Of a stretch of 64,000 nucleotides of DNA, positions 26,622 through 36,025 are shown piece by piece. Each line of letters starts with the position of its first letter. Positions within the stretch are counted from its first letter, which is position 1. The translations under genes and the position numbers were made by a program. The notes under the pieces were generated by a model. It had not been told where the DNA came from. It saw only the letters and a program-made list of their open reading frames with translations, and ran no database searches. This DNA comes from Balneolaceae bacterium (GTDB taxonomy: Bacteria > Bacteroidota > Rhodothermia > Balneolales > Balneolaceae), in NCBI GenBank assembly GCA_017640665.1, contig JAEPQE010000004.1:1-64000 (forward strand), given 5' to 3'.

Positions 26622-26726
26622 AAATGCGTATATTTTCGGATTAAATTTTGCGAACGTAACCAGTTAGAAACTAAGGCCGGTTAATAGAGTAGAAGATACG
26701 AATCTGGATTTTGCTTTTAAACTTTT

Positions 26727-27884
26727 ATGACAGAACTACGAGTTGCTCTTTTTACGGGTAATTACAATCACATCAGAGATGGAGTTTCCCTTACCTTAAA
26801 TAGGTTGGTGCACTATCTGGAGAGTCAGGATATACCTGTATTGGTATTTGGGCCCAGTGTTAAGAATCCAGCGATCGATCATTGTGGGGAATTGGTGGTT
26901 ACTCCTTCTATTCCAATGTTAGTGCCGGGAAGAGAAGAATACCGTATTGCAACTCATTTTTCCCGTTCTGCAAAAAAAAGACTGGAAGAATTTAATCCTA
27001 CCCTGATTCATATTGCCACACCCGATGGACTTGGAATCGGAGGGTTACGATGGGCGAAGAAACATGGGATTCCAAAAGTGACTTCTTATCACACACATTT
27101 TCTTAGCTACGCCGATTATTATGCGACTTATTTAAACCCGATCAAAAAACCATTCAAAATGTTGATGAAATGGTTTTATAAGCAATTTACTCATACCTAT
27201 GTACCGTCACAGTCGATGATAGATGAACTTCACAATGAAGGTATCCCGGGGAATATGAAAATCTGGGCAAGAGGTATTGATACCGAGCGCTTCAATCCGG
27301 GTAAACGTGATATGGAATGGCGCAGAAGTGTAGGCTTTGATGATGACGATATCGTGGTCACTTTTGTATCAAGGTTGGTTTGGGAAAAAGAACTTCGTAC
27401 CTATATCGACAGTGTAAGCCGTATTCAGAAAAAATATCCAAAAGTAAGAGCGTTGATTGTTGGCGATGGACAAGCCCGTAAGGAAGCGGAGCAACTTTTA
27501 CCAAACGGACATTTTACGGGGTTTGCAAAGGGAGAAGACTTAGCCCGTGCCTATGCCAGCGCAGATATTTTTCTCTTTCCTTCACATACAGAAACCTTTG
27601 GGAATGTAACCCTGGAGGCAATGTCGAGTGGACTACCATGTATAGTAGCAGATGCAATCGGAAGTAAGTCTTTGGTGGATAATGGAGTGAATGGTTTTTG
27701 GGCGAAAAAAGAAAGCGTAGATGATTTTACAAATCAACTTGAAAAAGTAGTTGCAGATTCAGAAATGAGAATCAAAATGGGAAAAACATCCCGCAAGATG
27801 GCAATGGAGTATGAATGGGACTCAATTAATGCCGGGCTGGTAAAAAATTATCGGGAAGTACTCAAAAACTCTAAAAAAGGATAG
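26727..27884 (+). CDS. glycosyltransferase family 4 protein
   Basis: A 385-residue GT-B fold retaining glycosyltransferase. The N-terminal domain holds LFTGNYNHIRDGVSLTLNRL. The C-terminal nucleotide-sugar site has LIVGDGQARKE and FPSHTETFGNVTLEAMSSG (E-x7-E). The pattern resembles the GDP-mannose-dependent or SQD2-type lipid glycosyltransferases, which add a sugar to a membrane lipid. It is the first gene of a plus-strand run with a second glycosyltransferase, SPT and a GNAT protein, so glycosylation of a sphingolipid head group is a reasonable inference. Acceptor and sugar are unknown. Confidence 0.85.
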   Translation: MTELRVALFTGNYNHIRDGVSLTLNRLVHYLESQDIPVLVFGPSVKNPAIDHCGELVVTPSIPMLVPGREEYRIATHFSRSAKKRLEEFNPTLIHIATPDGLGIGGLRWAKKHGIPKVTSYHTHFLSYADYYATYLNPIKKPFKMLMKWFYKQFTHTYVPSQSMIDELHNEGIPGNMKIWARGIDTERFNPGKRDMEWRRSVGFDDDDIVVTFVSRLVWEKELRTYIDSVSRIQKKYPKVRALIVGDGQARKEAEQLLPNGHFTGFAKGEDLARAYASADIFLFPSHTETFGNVTLEAMSSGLPCIVADAIGSKSLVDNGVNGFWAKKESVDDFTNQLEKVVADSEMRIKMGKTSRKMAMEYEWDSINAGLVKNYREVLKNSKKG

Positions 27885-27886
27885 AT

Positions 27887-29017
27887 TTGCGGATACTGTA
27901 TATTTCACATCTCCATCCTCCTGAAAACGCACCTCTTAAAAGTATTGGAGGTATGCAACGTGTAAGCATGCAGCTGGTGGAAGAATTAGAGCGAAGAGAT
28001 GATGTGGAAATTAAAACAATCATACAGCATGCTCCGTGGAAAGGCATAGAGATCAGGACTTCTTTTTTCCTTGCAAGACTGGCAAGAAAGCTTCCAGGAA
28101 TTGTCGACGAGTTTAAGCCGAATGTAATTCTTTTTTCCTCAATGGTGACTGCGAGTTTAGCTAAAATTACCAGATCCAGAGTGGATGTGCCGATGGTAAC
28201 CATCAACCACGGACAGGATGTGAAAATGCCCATCGGGATTTATCAAAAATTTATTCCAAAAGTATTTGATGCTTTGGACGGAGTAATTTCGGTATCAAAA
28301 GCCACCCGGGAAGAATGCATTAAGAGAGGAATGGATCCCGGAAAAGGAATAGCGCTCCCGAACGGATTCGATATGTCGGATTTCAAGGAAGTTCCGGATC
28401 GAAATGAAGCGTTGAAAGCAATAGAAAAGATATTTTCAATTGATCTTTCCGGTAAACATGTTTTACTGACGGTTGGAAGACAGGTTAAGCGAAAGGGACA
28501 CGAGTGGTTTATCAAAGAGGTGCTTCCAAAAATAAATTCTGAAGTTATTTATTTGGCAATTGGAGATGGACCGGAGCATGAAAATCTTATTAACGTGCGC
28601 TCTCAATCGTATTTAAAAGAGAAAATTATACTGGCAGGGAAACAACCTGATTCGGTTTTGAAGAAAGCTTATTCAGCAGCAGATGTATTTATCATGCCAA
28701 ACGTGCCGGTATCCGGAGATATGGAAGGTTTTGGAATTGTATTACTTGAAGCAAACCTCGCTGCTACCCCTGCGGTAGCCTCCGACCTTGAAGGCATAAA
28801 AGATGTTGTTGAGGATGGAATGAATGGGTATAAAATCCCTATTTATGAACCAGAAATATTTGCAGAGAAGATTGATGAAGTTCTCCAAAATGGGATTCTG
28901 AAATTAGGCAAACAGAGTAGAAGCTTTGTTGAGCAAAACTTTGCATGGAATAAAGTTGCTGAACGATATATTTCGTACCTTCAGCAAGTAGTAGAAAATT
29001 ATAAAAGCAGCCATTAG
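27887..29017 (+). CDS. glycosyltransferase family 4 protein
   Basis: A 376-residue GT-B glycosyltransferase. MRILYISHLHPPENAP and SIGGMQRVSMQLVEEL form the donor-domain start. The C-terminal motif is VPVSGDMEGFGIVLLEANLA. The start is a TTG at 27887, only 2 bp after the upstream stop: the protein read from it has a perfect family N-terminus and no ATG is available. It is translationally coupled to the first glycosyltransferase, so the two probably add successive sugars to one acceptor, perhaps a ceramide made by the neighbouring enzymes. Confidence 0.85.
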   Translation: MRILYISHLHPPENAPLKSIGGMQRVSMQLVEELERRDDVEIKTIIQHAPWKGIEIRTSFFLARLARKLPGIVDEFKPNVILFSSMVTASLAKITRSRVDVPMVTINHGQDVKMPIGIYQKFIPKVFDALDGVISVSKATREECIKRGMDPGKGIALPNGFDMSDFKEVPDRNEALKAIEKIFSIDLSGKHVLLTVGRQVKRKGHEWFIKEVLPKINSEVIYLAIGDGPEHENLINVRSQSYLKEKIILAGKQPDSVLKKAYSAADVFIMPNVPVSGDMEGFGIVLLEANLAATPAVASDLEGIKDVVEDGMNGYKIPIYEPEIFAEKIDEVLQNGILKLGKQSRSFVEQNFAWNKVAERYISYLQQVVENYKSSH

Positions 29018-29103
29018 CAAGTCATAAGCCATTCAATTTGAAAGGAATTCAATACTAGCTATATTGCAACGTTTATTTAGAAAATTTGGTAAGGATCAAC
29101 CGT

Positions 29104-30336
29104 ATGGGTGATAGTAAAAAAGCAGCTACAAACGATATTTTTTCAAAAGCTTATAACTTTACGAAGGCTGATGAAGTTAAGGCAATGGGCTTGTACCCCT
29201 ATTTCAAGCCTTTGGAAGCAACAGATGGTACCATTGTAGAGATTGAAGGTCATGAAGTAATCATGGCGGGTTCTAATAATTATCTTGGGTTAACCAACGA
29301 TCAGCGAACCATTAAAGCCGCACAAGATGCTCTCACAAAATACGGGACCGGTTGTACAGGGTCACGTTACCTGAACGGGACGTTAGATATCCATTTAGAG
29401 CTGGAAGAAAAGCTTGCCAAATTTTTAGGCAAAGAATCCTGTGTACTTTTCAGTACCGGTTACCAAACCAATGAAGGATCCATTCAAACTATTGCAGCCC
29501 GTAACGATCTCATTTTTTCTGACAGAGATAATCACGCCTGCATCGTAGTTGGAACCTTAGTTTCGAACGCGAAAACCATTCGTTATCAACATAATGATAT
29601 GGATCAACTTCGTAAAATGCTGGAAAAGGCCGATCCCGCTGCTGGTAAGATCATCATTACCGACGGAGTATTTTCCATGTCCGGGACTCTTGCCAAAATT
29701 CCGGAGCTAGTCGCACTTGCTAAAGAATTTGATGCCCGACTTTATTTAGATGATGCTCATGCCGTTGGGGTTATTGGGGATGGAGGCCGTGGTTCTGCAT
29801 CCGTTTTCGGATTAACGGATCAGGTGGATCTAATTAGTGGAACTTTCTCAAAATCATTCGCATCTCTCGGTGGGTTTTTAGTAGGAGAAAGACCGGTAAT
29901 CGAATTTATTCGCCATCATTCTCCGGCACATATTTTTAGTGCATCTATGCCTCCTGCCAATGTTGCAACAGTATTAAAAGCGCTTGAAATTCTTCAGGAA
30001 GAACCATGGAGAGTTAAACGGTTGGAAGAGATTTCTTTATACATGAGAACCGAGTTAAATAATCTTGGATTCAATGTATGGACCAGTGAATCACCTATTA
30101 TCCCGGTAGTAATTGGTGATATGATGAAGTGTTTCCAGTTCTGGAAAGATTTGTTTGAAGAAGGAGTGTACACGAATGCGGTAATTCCTCCTGCTGTTCC
30201 TCAGGGCCAATCACTTCTGCGTACCAGCTATATGGCAAGTCATACCGATGATCATTTAAACCAAATCCTTGAAGCTTTCCGAAAAATCGGGCTTAAGCAT
30301 GGTTTAATTGACAACAATGGCCACTCTGCGGAGTAA
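29104..30336 (+). CDS. spt: serine palmitoyltransferase
   Basis: PLP enzyme that condenses serine with a fatty acyl thioester to 3-ketosphinganine, the first step of sphingolipid synthesis. From ATG 29104 it is 410 residues; AAGGA about 8 bp upstream supports this start over a TTG at 29086. GSNNYLGLT, YGTGCTGSRYLNGTLDIH, DDAHAVGVIG and the PLP lysine K250 in GTFSKSFASLGGF match the Bacteroidota SPT of Sphingobacterium more closely than KBL or BioF. It lies between two glycosyltransferases and a GNAT-fold protein. Confidence 0.88.
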   Translation: MGDSKKAATNDIFSKAYNFTKADEVKAMGLYPYFKPLEATDGTIVEIEGHEVIMAGSNNYLGLTNDQRTIKAAQDALTKYGTGCTGSRYLNGTLDIHLELEEKLAKFLGKESCVLFSTGYQTNEGSIQTIAARNDLIFSDRDNHACIVVGTLVSNAKTIRYQHNDMDQLRKMLEKADPAAGKIIITDGVFSMSGTLAKIPELVALAKEFDARLYLDDAHAVGVIGDGGRGSASVFGLTDQVDLISGTFSKSFASLGGFLVGERPVIEFIRHHSPAHIFSASMPPANVATVLKALEILQEEPWRVKRLEEISLYMRTELNNLGFNVWTSESPIIPVVIGDMMKCFQFWKDLFEEGVYTNAVIPPAVPQGQSLLRTSYMASHTDDHLNQILEAFRKIGLKHGLIDNNGHSAE

Positions 30337-30348
30337 ACCCGTTCTACT

Positions 30349-31470
30349 ATGAGTACGAGCGGAGTTACTGTTGTTACCACTGATAATGAGAAAAAGAAAT
30401 TCATAGAATTTCAATACGATCATTATAGAACAGACGGTCATTTTGTCCCACCATTAAGGATGGATCAAAAGAAACTCATCAATACTGAGAAAAATCCGTT
30501 CTTCAACAACGCGGAAATCACATTATTTATAGCAGAACATGAGGGTGAAGTAGCCGGGCGTATTGCCGCGGTTGTAGATCATCGCTTTAACGAACATCAC
30601 AATAGAAAAACCGGGCACTTTGGATTTTTTGAGTGTATTGATCATCAGCCAACAGCAGATTTACTTTTCAGAGTAGCCGAAGACTGGCTCCGCGATAAAG
30701 GGATGGAAGATGTACTTGGACCTACAAATCCCGGAATGATGGACATGCTGGGTTTTTTGGTAGATGGATTTGATAAAGATCCATACATCCTGATGCCATA
30801 TACAAAACCCTATTACGAAAAACTCGCTACGTCTGCAGGCTATGAACAAGCCATAGATCTATTGGCATACATTATTGATAAAGACTCTGCAGATCTTGAG
30901 AGAAGTGAAAGAGCCAAGAAGATTGTGTTGCAAAGAAATCCGGGATTGAAGATCCGTCCGTTAAATCTGAAAAAGATTCACGAGGAGGTAGAAATTGTTC
31001 GTGGAATCTATAACGAGACCTGGAAGGATAACTGGGGGTTTTTACCGCTTACACAAGAAGAACTGGCTGCTACTGCAGATGATTTTAAGTTAATTCTGGA
31101 TGCTGATCTTGCACATATAGCGGAAATGAATGGAAAGCCAGTGGCTTTTTCTATTGGACTTCCTGATCTGAATATCATCTTTAAAAAGATGAATGGGAAC
31201 CTGTTTCCATTCGGAATTTTTAAACTGCTATTAGGTCGCAGAAAGATTAAAAGATACCGTACAGCATTAATGGGAGTGCTTCCTGAAGTTCGGGGAAGAG
31301 GAATCGACGCGCTTCTCCATCAGGCGGCGATAGAAAAGGCGCTCCCAAGAGGGATTGATACTTCTGAACTAAGTTGGGTACTAGGAAATAACCCTGATAT
31401 GATCAGAACTGCTGAGAGGCTTGGAGCAAGTCTCGACAAAACCTATCGAATGTATTCCAAAAAGCTGTGA
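30349..31470 (+). CDS. GNAT-fold protein, candidate bacterial ceramide synthase (bCerS)
   Basis: A 373-residue protein of a long GNAT-like family, starting 12 bp after spt. Typical segments are HFVPPLRMDQ, NPFFNNAEITLFIAE, GRIAAVVDHRFNEHH, HFGFFECID, DVLGPTNPGMMDMLGFLVDGF and, at the C-terminus, MGVLPEVRGRGIDALLH, the acyl-CoA loop of an acetyltransferase fold. Proteins of this type next to spt include the ceramide synthase described in Caulobacter, which attaches an acyl chain to the sphingoid amine. The assignment here is from family pattern plus gene order; I cannot confirm orthology. Confidence 0.75.
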   Translation: MSTSGVTVVTTDNEKKKFIEFQYDHYRTDGHFVPPLRMDQKKLINTEKNPFFNNAEITLFIAEHEGEVAGRIAAVVDHRFNEHHNRKTGHFGFFECIDHQPTADLLFRVAEDWLRDKGMEDVLGPTNPGMMDMLGFLVDGFDKDPYILMPYTKPYYEKLATSAGYEQAIDLLAYIIDKDSADLERSERAKKIVLQRNPGLKIRPLNLKKIHEEVEIVRGIYNETWKDNWGFLPLTQEELAATADDFKLILDADLAHIAEMNGKPVAFSIGLPDLNIIFKKMNGNLFPFGIFKLLLGRRKIKRYRTALMGVLPEVRGRGIDALLHQAAIEKALPRGIDTSELSWVLGNNPDMIRTAERLGASLDKTYRMYSKKL

Positions 31471-31574
31471 AGCTTCCTCTCTTCCTATTTGTTAATAGTT
31501 TGAAAATTCACCCAAATTTCAAGATTTACTCTTACCTTACAGGCGGAATTTTTTAGCCAAAAAAAAGGATATAA

Positions 31575-32966
31575 ATGAGCGATTACAGAATTGAAAAAGA
31601 CTCAATGGGGGAGATTAAAGTCCCTGCTGGAGCTTTGTATGGAGCACAAACCCAAAGAGCACATGATAACTTTCCCATAAGTGGAATTCGTTTCAGCAGA
31701 GAATTTATCCAGGCTTTAGGGTATATAAAAAAATCAGCAGCGTTGACAAACAACAAGTTGGGTTTATTAGATGATGAAATAGCTGAAGCTATTAATCAGG
31801 CAGCTCAGGAAGTAGTGGATGGAAAGCACGACAAAGAATTTGTAATCGATATTTTTCAAACGGGCTCTGGTACTTCAAGTAATATGAATACTAATGAGGT
31901 TATTAGCCACCTTGCTAACGAAATGAAATCAGGAACGGAAGCTAATATTCACCCCAACGACCATGTGAATTTCGGTCAAAGTTCGAACGATGTAATTCCT
32001 ACCGCAATTAGGATTTCAGCACTACTATCGGCTAAAAATGACTTGATTCCGGCACTTAAACATCTTCATGATACGTTTATAGAAAAGGGAAAAGAGTACG
32101 CCGATGTAGTGAAAACAGGTCGTACCCATTTGATGGATGCTATGCCTGTAACCATCGAACAGGAATTTGGAGGGTATGCCCGCCAAGTTGAATTAGGGAT
32201 TCAAAGAGTTGAATCTGCCCTCGCGCGAATAAAAGAATTACCTCAAGGTGGTACTGCAGTAGGAACTGGAATCAATACACATCCTGATTTTGGTAAATTA
32301 TTTGCAGAACGGGTATCTGAATTAACAGGGGAAGATTTTGTAGAGGCTGAGAATCACTTCGAGGCCCAGGCAACAGTTGATGCTCCGGTAGAACTAAGCG
32401 GTCAACTCAAGACCATTGCAGTAAGTTTGATGAAAATTGCGAATGATCTGCGCTGGATGAACTCAGGCCCAAATAGTGGGATTGGAGAAGTACAGCTCGC
32501 GGCACTACAACCGGGCTCTTCAATCATGCCTGGGAAAGTAAATCCGGTAATTGAAGAATCAGTAACTATGGTTTGCGCACAGGTAATTGGGAATGATGCT
32601 GCGGTTACCGTTGGTGGACAAATGGGTAATTTTGAACTGAACGTGATGTTGCCGGTTGTTGCTCACAATCTTCTCGAATCCATCAGAATTTTAGGAAATG
32701 CAGCCCGAAACCTGGCTGATCGATCTGTCTCACAACTTTCTGTCCGAAAAGATAACATTGCAGATATGGTTGGTCGAAATCCGATTTTAGTTACTGCTCT
32801 TAATCCAATCATTGGGTATGATCTGGCTGCCAAAATTGCCAAAAAGGCTTATGCAGAGAATCGGGCATTAAAAGATGTAGCAAAAGAGATGACCGATTTA
32901 TCGGAAGAAGAACTGGATCAGGCTCTTGATCCGATTAAGATGACTAAGGGTGGTTTTACAGAATAA
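31575..32966 (+). CDS. fumC: class II fumarate hydratase
   Basis: TCA-cycle enzyme interconverting fumarate and malate; iron-independent. The 463 residues are the usual length. Substrate contacts are SGTSSNMNTNEV, HPNDHVNFGQSSND and KTGRTHLMDA. The family signature is GSSIMPGKVNP (about 314-324) with its catalytic serine. AAAAGGAT lies just before the ATG. It is probably a single-gene unit, with about 100 bp of intergenic DNA upstream and 148 bp with palindromes downstream. Confidence 0.97.
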   Translation: MSDYRIEKDSMGEIKVPAGALYGAQTQRAHDNFPISGIRFSREFIQALGYIKKSAALTNNKLGLLDDEIAEAINQAAQEVVDGKHDKEFVIDIFQTGSGTSSNMNTNEVISHLANEMKSGTEANIHPNDHVNFGQSSNDVIPTAIRISALLSAKNDLIPALKHLHDTFIEKGKEYADVVKTGRTHLMDAMPVTIEQEFGGYARQVELGIQRVESALARIKELPQGGTAVGTGINTHPDFGKLFAERVSELTGEDFVEAENHFEAQATVDAPVELSGQLKTIAVSLMKIANDLRWMNSGPNSGIGEVQLAALQPGSSIMPGKVNPVIEESVTMVCAQVIGNDAAVTVGGQMGNFELNVMLPVVAHNLLESIRILGNAARNLADRSVSQLSVRKDNIADMVGRNPILVTALNPIIGYDLAAKIAKKAYAENRALKDVAKEMTDLSEEELDQALDPIKMTKGGFTE

Positions 32967-32995
32967 GTAAAGCTTTAAAATTGTGTTTTACATTG

Positions 32996-33008
32996 CTTTA
33001 AGTTAAAG
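32996..33008. promoter_or_regulatory. short palindrome downstream of fumC
   Basis: CTTTAA-G-TTAAAG is a perfect 6-bp inverted repeat. It may be part of a weak terminator or a binding site; it lies 19 bp before a longer palindrome. Confidence 0.3.
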
Positions 33009-33026
33009 TCGTTATTAGATTTAAAG

Positions 33027-33047
33027 GTTTTATTACTTTAATAAAAC
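33027..33047. promoter_or_regulatory. palindromic operator candidate upstream of the E1 gene
   Basis: GTTTTATTA, a 3-bp spacer and TAATAAAAC form a perfect 9-bp inverted repeat, 68 bp before the E1 start. It lacks GC pairs in the stem core, so it is unlikely to be a terminator. A dimeric repressor site is more plausible. Confidence 0.45.
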
Positions 33048-33114
33048 ACGGATTTTTCCTATACTTAGTGCCCTTTCTTTAGGGTAAGTCATTCATAAAA
33101 ACGAAATAGTAATC

Positions 33115-35535
33115 ATGGCCGAAGTCAAGGCACCAAATACCAGGAAAACCTTTACCGCCGCCCGGAAAAAAGAGATTCTGGACGACTACCGCTTAGGATG
33201 GGTCAGCCGGTATATGTCTTTGGTGGGCCGGAAAGAGGTACTATCCGGAAAAGCTAAATTCGGTATTTTTGGTGATGGGAAGGAAATCCCACAAATAGCT
33301 ATGGCTAAAGTTTTTCAGAAAGGAGATTTCAGGTCAGGATACTATCGCGATCAGACATTTATGCTTGCTATCGGAGAGCTTACTGTAGAACAGTTTTTTG
33401 CTCAGCTTTATGCCCACCCTGATGAAAAAGCAGATCCATTTTCTGCTGGTCGGCAAATGAATTGTCATTTTGGAACCCGTTTGATTGATGAGGAAGGTAC
33501 ATGGATAGATCAAACAAAAAGTAAGAACACAGCTTCTGGGATTTCTCCAACAGCCGGGCAAATGGCCCGCTTGGTTGGGCTAGCACAAGCTTCAAAAGTG
33601 TACCGGGAAAACAAAGCGCTCCAAAAGGGTGAATGGAAGAGGTTTTCAAAGGGCGGAAATGAGGTAGCTTTTGGGACTATTGGTGATGCAAGTACTTCGG
33701 AAGGGGTATTTTGGGAGGCAATGAATGCTATTGGTGTGCTCCAGCTTCCATTTGTGATGTCGGTTTGGGATGATGCATTTGGGATTTCTGTTCCGAAAAA
33801 ATATCAAACTACCAAAGAAAGTATTTCGAAAGCGCTGTCAGGATTTCAGCGAAGCAAAGATGAACCCGGCTACGAGATTTTCAATGTTAAGGCTTGGGAT
33901 TATCAGGAATTGATTTCAACATACAAGGAGGCTGCTGAGTTAGCCCGAACCGAACATGTTCCGGTTTTAGTGCATGTTGAAGAAGTAACTCAGCCTCAGG
34001 GACACTCCACCTCCGGTTCGCATGAGCGGTACAAAAGTAAAGAGCGACTGGAATGGGAAGTAGAATACTGCTGTCTCCAACAACTAAGAAAATGGATACT
34101 CGCTAAGAAAATAGCGCACGAAGCAGATCTCGATCAGATTGAAACAGAGGCGCTGCAAGAAGTTTCTAAGGCGAAAGCAAAAGCCTGGGAAGCCTATATC
34201 ACTCCAATGAAAGAAGAGAAGAAATTTGTGAGTGAGCGTGTGGCTAAGTTGCAGGAAGCTACCGGAGACTCCAGATTAGGGGATTTGATTAAGAAACTGA
34301 AAATCACGCCTAATGCTATTCGAAAAGATATTATTCCCGCTGCAAAAAAAGCTGTTCGCTATACGTTAGGTCAGGATCATTCGGCTAGAACAGAGTTAAT
34401 AAACTGGTTGAAAGAGAATGAGCCGGTCAATCAAGAACGGTATAATTCACATTTATACAGCGAGACTTCAAAATCTCCGCTTAATGTAGAACATGTTCCA
34501 CCACAATTTGCAGAAGACCCTGATTTGGTGGACGGTAGAATTGTAATCCGGGATAACTTTGAAAAGATTTTTGAAGCACACCCTGAGGTGTTGGCTTTCG
34601 GGGAAGATGTTGGGGCACTTGGAGATGTTAATAAGGGCATGGAAGGTCTTCAGGAGAAATTTGGAAAGCTTCGTGTAACTGATACAGGAATCCGGGAGGC
34701 AACAATTCTGGGGCAGGGAATCGGAATGGCAATGCGGGGCCTCCGACCCATAGCAGAAATTCAATATCTCGATTATCTACTATACTGTTTCTACGTGCTA
34801 AGTGATGATTTAGCCACCCTGAGATACAGAACCAAAGGTGGACAAGCTTCTCCGGTTATTATAAGAACACGTGGACATCGCCTGGAAGGAATCTGGCATT
34901 CAGGTTCACCGATGGGTGTAATTCTGAGTGGTGCAAAAGGTGTACATTTATGTGTGCCAAGAAATCTTACCGAAGCAGCCGGTTTTTATAACACGTTGAT
35001 GAAAGGGGATGATCCGGCAATAGTGGTTGAACCATTGAATGCTTACCGGTTAAAAGAGCCACAGCCAACAAATATAGGTGAGTTTACGACTCCGCTTGGT
35101 ATTCCTGAAGTACTGAATGAAGGAAAAGATATTACAGTAGTTTCCTATGGCTCTACACTAAATATTGTGACTTCCATTATTCCTGAGTTGCAAGAAGCAG
35201 GCATTTCTGTAGAGGTGATTGATGTTCGTACATTGATGCCATTCGATATCAATCATAGCATTGTGGAATCACTTAAGAAGACCAATAGATTGTTAGTTGT
35301 CGATGAAGATGTTCCTGGCGGTGCATCAGCGTTTATCATGCAGCATGTGGTTCAGGAACAAAAAGGATTTTACTATCTCGACTCAGAGCCGAGATGCTTA
35401 ACCGCTAAAGCACACCGACCTGCCTACGCCTCGGATGGAGATTACTTCAGCAAGCCTAACGCCGAAGACATTTTCGACGAAATCTACGACATCATGAGAG
35501 AATGTCGACCCGACGAGTTCCCAGAAATCTATTAA
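33115..35535 (+). CDS. 2-oxoacid dehydrogenase E1, fused alpha and beta subunits (branched-chain type)
   Basis: Thiamine-diphosphate E1 enzyme that decarboxylates a 2-oxoacid and acylates the lipoyl domain of an E2. The 806 residues join both subunits. The alpha part has the ThDP motif GDASTSEGVFWEAMNA (about 190-205) and QPQGHSTSGSHERYK. The beta part begins near residue 465 (RDNFEKIFEAHPEVLAFGEDVG) and includes ATILGQGIGMAMRGLRPIAEIQYLDY and a C-terminal transketolase domain. Similar fused E1 proteins in Bacteroidota are usually assigned to branched-chain 2-oxoacids or pyruvate; the substrate is not decided by sequence. No E2 or E3 gene is nearby. Confidence 0.9.
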   Translation: MAEVKAPNTRKTFTAARKKEILDDYRLGWVSRYMSLVGRKEVLSGKAKFGIFGDGKEIPQIAMAKVFQKGDFRSGYYRDQTFMLAIGELTVEQFFAQLYAHPDEKADPFSAGRQMNCHFGTRLIDEEGTWIDQTKSKNTASGISPTAGQMARLVGLAQASKVYRENKALQKGEWKRFSKGGNEVAFGTIGDASTSEGVFWEAMNAIGVLQLPFVMSVWDDAFGISVPKKYQTTKESISKALSGFQRSKDEPGYEIFNVKAWDYQELISTYKEAAELARTEHVPVLVHVEEVTQPQGHSTSGSHERYKSKERLEWEVEYCCLQQLRKWILAKKIAHEADLDQIETEALQEVSKAKAKAWEAYITPMKEEKKFVSERVAKLQEATGDSRLGDLIKKLKITPNAIRKDIIPAAKKAVRYTLGQDHSARTELINWLKENEPVNQERYNSHLYSETSKSPLNVEHVPPQFAEDPDLVDGRIVIRDNFEKIFEAHPEVLAFGEDVGALGDVNKGMEGLQEKFGKLRVTDTGIREATILGQGIGMAMRGLRPIAEIQYLDYLLYCFYVLSDDLATLRYRTKGGQASPVIIRTRGHRLEGIWHSGSPMGVILSGAKGVHLCVPRNLTEAAGFYNTLMKGDDPAIVVEPLNAYRLKEPQPTNIGEFTTPLGIPEVLNEGKDITVVSYGSTLNIVTSIIPELQEAGISVEVIDVRTLMPFDINHSIVESLKKTNRLLVVDEDVPGGASAFIMQHVVQEQKGFYYLDSEPRCLTAKAHRPAYASDGDYFSKPNAEDIFDEIYDIMRECRPDEFPEIY

Positions 35536-35641
35536 TTGATTACACTCTCGTTCGGCAGCTGAGTTATGGAACGAGGGAAGCGCTTGGTAAATGTATATGA
35601 GATTTGGAAAAGTTTCCTTTAATATCTTTTCTCCAATCAAT

Positions 35642-35920
35642 TTAACCTCCTCGAAATAATTTGTCGAAAACTAAACGGTATACTAAACCAAGAACAGTAA
35701 ATGAAATCCACAGAGTAATCATTAAGTATATAAAACTATTAGTGAATGCATCTTTGTCATTATAAATAACTCCATTTATCCGAATTACAGCATCTTCATT
35801 GTAGTAGACTTGTAGCAGATAGAAGAGAACAATGACTGAAACCAATAAAAAACTACCTATTGCTGATCGCATAGTTTTTCTTATAAACTTCTTTTGCAAA
35901 TCTTTAGGTTTAGTTGTCAA
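35642..35920 (-). CDS. small hypothetical membrane protein (last cassette gene)
   Basis: A 92-residue protein with two predicted membrane helices (about 20-40 and 62-84) separated by YYNEDAVIRINGVIYNDKDA. I do not recognise a family. The likely start is a TTG at 35920, six bases after the attC-like site at 35926-36015. No attC-like site follows its 3' end, so this gene lies at the end of the array or is the inserted-upon chromosomal gene. It is convergent with the E1 gene. Confidence 0.6.
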   Translation of the reverse strand: MTTKPKDLQKKFIRKTMRSAIGSFLLVSVIVLFYLLQVYYNEDAVIRINGVIYNDKDAFTNSFIYLMITLWISFTVLGLVYRLVFDKLFRGG

Positions 35921-35925
35921 AATGC

Positions 35926-36015
35926 ATATAACGACCAGGCGTTTAAGCAGCGAGCCGAGTTAAAATTATCAAAGTTCCGATCCCTAATCGAGTCAGCTTG
36001 AAACGCTTGTTATAC
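35926..36015 (-). repeat. attC-like site A (90 bp)
   Basis: Read on the minus strand, it begins GTATAACAAGCGTTTCAAGC directly after the toxin gene and ends GCTTAAACGCCTGGTCGTTATAT. The outer R boxes (GTATAAC/GTTATAT) and inner L boxes (AAGCGTTTCAAGC/GCTTAAACGC) are inverted with unequal spacers, the layout of an integron attC site. Confidence 0.7.
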
Positions 36016-36025
36016 TCATAGAGCT

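Noticed and set aside
35546-35574. CTCGTTC/GAACGAG hairpin after the E1 gene as a fourth attC-like site
   Set aside because: It lacks the GTTA/TAAC boxes and the TTAAGC word of the other sites. It may be a terminator remnant.
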